Shown: piece by piece, positions 6,341-8,398 of the stretch
How positions within the stretch are numbered: the first letter of the stretch is position 1
Layout: each line of letters begins with the position of its first letter
From: Candidatus Pelagibacter sp.
GTDB taxonomy: Bacteria; Pseudomonadota; Alphaproteobacteria; Pelagibacterales; Pelagibacteraceae
Direction of reading: 5' to 3'
NCBI GenBank assembly: GCA_002692325.1
Contig: NZJU01000003.1
Span: forward strand, 1 to 8,398
Length of the DNA stretch: 8,398 nt
Notes under the pieces: generated by a model
Told to the model about the DNA's origin: nothing
Databases searched by the model: none
The model's input: only the letters and a program-made list of their open reading frames with translations
Position numbers and translations under genes: made by a program

Positions 6341-8398
6341 TAATTATACTTTCCTACTATCTTTTCTAATATTTCTCTTTGTTGTGCAACATGTTTATTA
6401 AGATTTCCAGTCGCAGTAGATGAAGATGGTTTTCTACCCACAAATTTAACTTTTTTTATCTTCAATCGAGTTATTTCAAGAGTTCGATCTATATAATTTC
6501 TCACAGTATTCCAAGCGCCCATATTTTTAGGCTCTTCTTGACACCAAATAAAATCTGCATTTTTATATCTCTTTAAAAGTAAGGCTAACGTTTTTACAGG
6601 GAATGGATAAAGTTGCTCTATTCTAATAAAAGTAACTTCATTATTTTTTGATTTTTCTCTTGCGTCAATTAAATCAAAATAAATTTTACCTGAACACATT
6701 ATAACCTTTTTAATCTTTTGATCTTTTTTAAGTTCAAGAAGATTATTGTTTTTTTCATATGCATGATCCTCCAAAACTCTGTGGAACGAATTTTTTTTTG
6801 TAAAGTCTTTTATGAATGATATACATCTTTTATTTCTTAATAATGATTTAGGTGTCATAATTATCAATGGTTTTCTAAATTCTCGATGTAATTGTCTTCT
6901 TAGTGCGTGAAAATAGTTTGCTGGAGTAGTACAATTAATAACCTGAATATTTTCTCCTGCGCACATTTGCAAAAATCTCTCTAATCTTGCTGATGAATGT
7001 TCAGGTCCTTGACCCTCATAACCATGAGGTAGCAGCATCACTAGGCCACTAGCTCTGCCCCATTTGGCTTCCCCTGACGTTATAAATTGATCGATAATTA
7101 CTTGAGCTCCATTTGCGAAATCACCAAATTGCGCTTCCCACAACACCAACGTATCTGGTTCAGATAATGAATAGCCAAACTCAAATCCTAGAACTGCAAG
7201 CTCAGAAAGTAAACTGTCAATTATTTCGAATTTTTTTTGATTACTTGATATGTTGTTGAGCGGTACATATCTTTGATGATTTTCTTGATTTCTTACGACT
7301 GCATGCCTTTGGCTGAAAGTTCCCCTTCCAGAATCTTGGCCAGAAAGTCTCACAGAAAAACCTTCTTCTAAAAGTGTTCCGAACGCTAATGCCTCTGCCG
7401 TGGACCAATCAATTGGTCCATTGTCGTCAAATTTTTTCAGTCGTAAATCAAAAATTTTAGATAAAGTTTTATGAATTTTAAAATCATCTGGAATTTTTGA
7501 TATTTTTTTTCCAATATCTATTAATTTAGATCTTTCCACTCCGCTAACACCTCTTTTGTCTTTTCCTAAGCCAGGTTTAAATCGAGACCAAACACCATCA
7601 AACCATTTTAGTTCGGATTTGTAATTTTCAGATGCTTTGTACTCTTTTTCTAAAAAATCTTTAAATTTTTTTTTATCTTCTTGAATTTGCTCGTTAAGAA
7701 TTAATCCTTCTTTATGTAATTGATTGCCATATATTGAAAGAGTTGTTGGTTGAGTTTTTATTACTTTATACATTAAAGGCTGAGTGAATGAAGGTTCATC
7801 TCCCTCATTGTGTCCATATCGTCTATAACACACCATATCAATAACAACGTCCCTATTAAATTTTTGTCTGTATTCTGTTGCAATTTTTGCGCAGTGCACA
7901 ACAGCTTCGGGATCATCACCATTTACATGAAAAATTGGTGCTTGCGCTAATTTAGCAACGTCAGAGGGATATGGAGATGAACGAGCAAATCTAGGTGCAG
8001 TAGTAAATCCAATTTGATTGTTAACAATAAGATGTATAGTTCCACCAGTGTTGTGCCCAGGTAAGCCTGACATCGCAAAACACTCTGCGACTACTCCTTG
8101 TCCTGCAAATGCAGCATCACCGTGAATTAAAACTGGAACTACTTTTTTTCTTTTCGGATCGTTATGAAAAAATTGTTTAGCTCTTACTTGCCCAAGAACT
8201 ACAGGATTAACTGCCTCTAAATGAGAGGGATTATCCGTAAGGCTTATATGAACAATATTTTCATCAAACTCTCTATTTGAAGAGGCTCCTAAGTGATATT
8301 TTACATCTCCTTCAAAATCTTTTTTTGCGGATACTTTTTTTCCAAAAAATTCACTAAAAATAGTCTTAAATGGCTTACCCATCACATTAGCTAGAACA
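6340..8398 (-). CDS. sucA: 2-oxoglutarate dehydrogenase E1 component (C-terminal part; 5' end outside window)
   Basis: Thiamine-diphosphate-dependent decarboxylase that converts 2-oxoglutarate to a succinyl group on the E2 lipoyl arm. About 685 residues are visible; family members have about 930-990, so roughly 250-300 N-terminal residues, including the E2-contacting N-terminus, lie beyond base 8398. The GTG-ATG pair at 8385-8380 is not the start: the frame continues upstream as V-L-A-N, and VLANVMGKPF is a conserved internal motif. Visible features: YHLGAS near 8298, DNPSHLEAVNP near 8235-8203, the ThDP/Mg2+ motif from HGDAAFAGQG (about 8124) to NNQIGFTT (about 8000), GHNEGDEPSF (7815-7786), GQDSGRGTFSQRH around 7340-7300 and the GHGYEGQGPEHSSAR-type segment (here LPHGYEGQGPEHSSAR) near 7030-6990. 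The C-terminus, GRKPSSSTATGN then an AQQREIL helix, is normal. It shares one base with sucB. Confidence 0.98.
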   Translation of the reverse strand, partial: VLANVMGKPFKTIFSEFFGKKVSAKKDFEGDVKYHLGASSNREFDENIVHISLTDNPSHLEAVNPVVLGQVRAKQFFHNDPKRKKVVPVLIHGDAAFAGQGVVAECFAMSGLPGHNTGGTIHLIVNNQIGFTTAPRFARSSPYPSDVAKLAQAPIFHVNGDDPEAVVHCAKIATEYRQKFNRDVVIDMVCYRRYGHNEGDEPSFTQPLMYKVIKTQPTTLSIYGNQLHKEGLILNEQIQEDKKKFKDFLEKEYKASENYKSELKWFDGVWSRFKPGLGKDKRGVSGVERSKLIDIGKKISKIPDDFKIHKTLSKIFDLRLKKFDDNGPIDWSTAEALAFGTLLEEGFSVRLSGQDSGRGTFSQRHAVVRNQENHQRYVPLNNISSNQKKFEIIDSLLSELAVLGFEFGYSLSEPDTLVLWEAQFGDFANGAQVIIDQFITSGEAKWGRASGLVMLLPHGYEGQGPEHSSARLERFLQMCAGENIQVINCTTPANYFHALRRQLHREFRKPLIIMTPKSLLRNKRCISFIKDFTKKNSFHRVLEDHAYEKNNNLLELKKDQKIKKVIMCSGKIYFDLIDAREKSKNNEVTFIRIEQLYPFPVKTLALLLKRYKNADFIWCQEEPKNMGAWNTVRNYIDRTLEITRLKIKKVKFVGRKPSSSTATGNLNKHVAQQREILEKIVGKYN
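6349..6355 (-). promoter_or_regulatory. Ribosome-binding site of sucB
   Basis: AGGAAAG lies 8 bases upstream of the sucB ATG, within the last codons of sucA. Together with the TAATG stop-start overlap it supports both the chosen sucB start and coupled translation of E1 and E2. Confidence 0.7.

Noticed and set aside
1424..6401. Further plus-strand open frames (1424-1621, 2701-2886, 4821-5024, 5227-5439, 5817-6050, 6165-6401)
   Set aside because: Each is mostly or wholly antisense to a secure gene (atpH, priA, lpd, sucB) and shows no family resemblance or convincing translation signal.
8380..8385. GTG-ATG at the edge as the true start of sucA
   Set aside because: The frame stays open upstream and reads V-L-A-N before M-G-K-P-F, a conserved internal segment of E1; about 250-300 residues would be missing if this were the start.
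1..8398. Mobile elements, CRISPR arrays, tRNA/rRNA genes, or a defence or other novel gene cluster
   Set aside because: No transposase or integrase, no direct-repeat arrays, no cloverleaf-like sequences and no unassigned stretch longer than 77 bases; the window is filled by core metabolic and replication genes.

Overview
The window is very AT-rich, densely packed, and every gene I can support lies on the minus strand. Reading in the direction of transcription (high to low coordinates) the order is sucA (5' end outside the window), sucB (split into two frames), lpd, priA, atpH and atpA (3' end outside the window). The protein families, the low GC, the Lys/Ile/Asn-rich proteins, the tiny spacers and the priA-atpH adjacency (which I recall from many alphaproteobacteria) suggest a streamlined, AT-rich alphaproteobacterium, most likely SAR11/Pelagibacterales-like. 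That assignment is an inference; Rickettsiales or another AT-rich marine alphaproteobacterial lineage cannot be excluded from the sequence alone.

Region 3613-8398 encodes the 2-oxoglutarate dehydrogenase complex of the TCA cycle: E1 (SucA), E2 (SucB) and E3 (Lpd). Junctions are nearly seamless: sucA and sucB share one base in a TAATG overlap, and 2 bases separate the sucB catalytic part from lpd. sucB is interrupted: a lipoyl/E3-binding half (5699-6340) stops exactly before the catalytic domain, which restarts at an ATG 2 bases later (5019-5696). The catalytic frame continues upstream of that ATG as P-E-E-R-I-K, matching the conserved E2 segment before M-T-R-L-R, so a single missing base near 5714 is the simplest explanation.

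Region 1632-3584 encodes a compact PriA replication-restart helicase that appears to lack the winged-helix domain and has altered motif III and zinc-binding residues. Region 1-1554 is the start of an F1-ATPase operon: atpH (delta subunit, TTG start) overlapping atpA (alpha subunit) in a second TAATG junction. The only gap of any size is 77 bases between priA and atpH, the likeliest place in the window for atp operon expression signals.

I see no RNA genes, mobile elements, CRISPR arrays, prophage genes or plus-strand genes. This is a core-metabolism region, and I do not see a new biological system in it. The points most worth checking are the split sucB and the reduced PriA.
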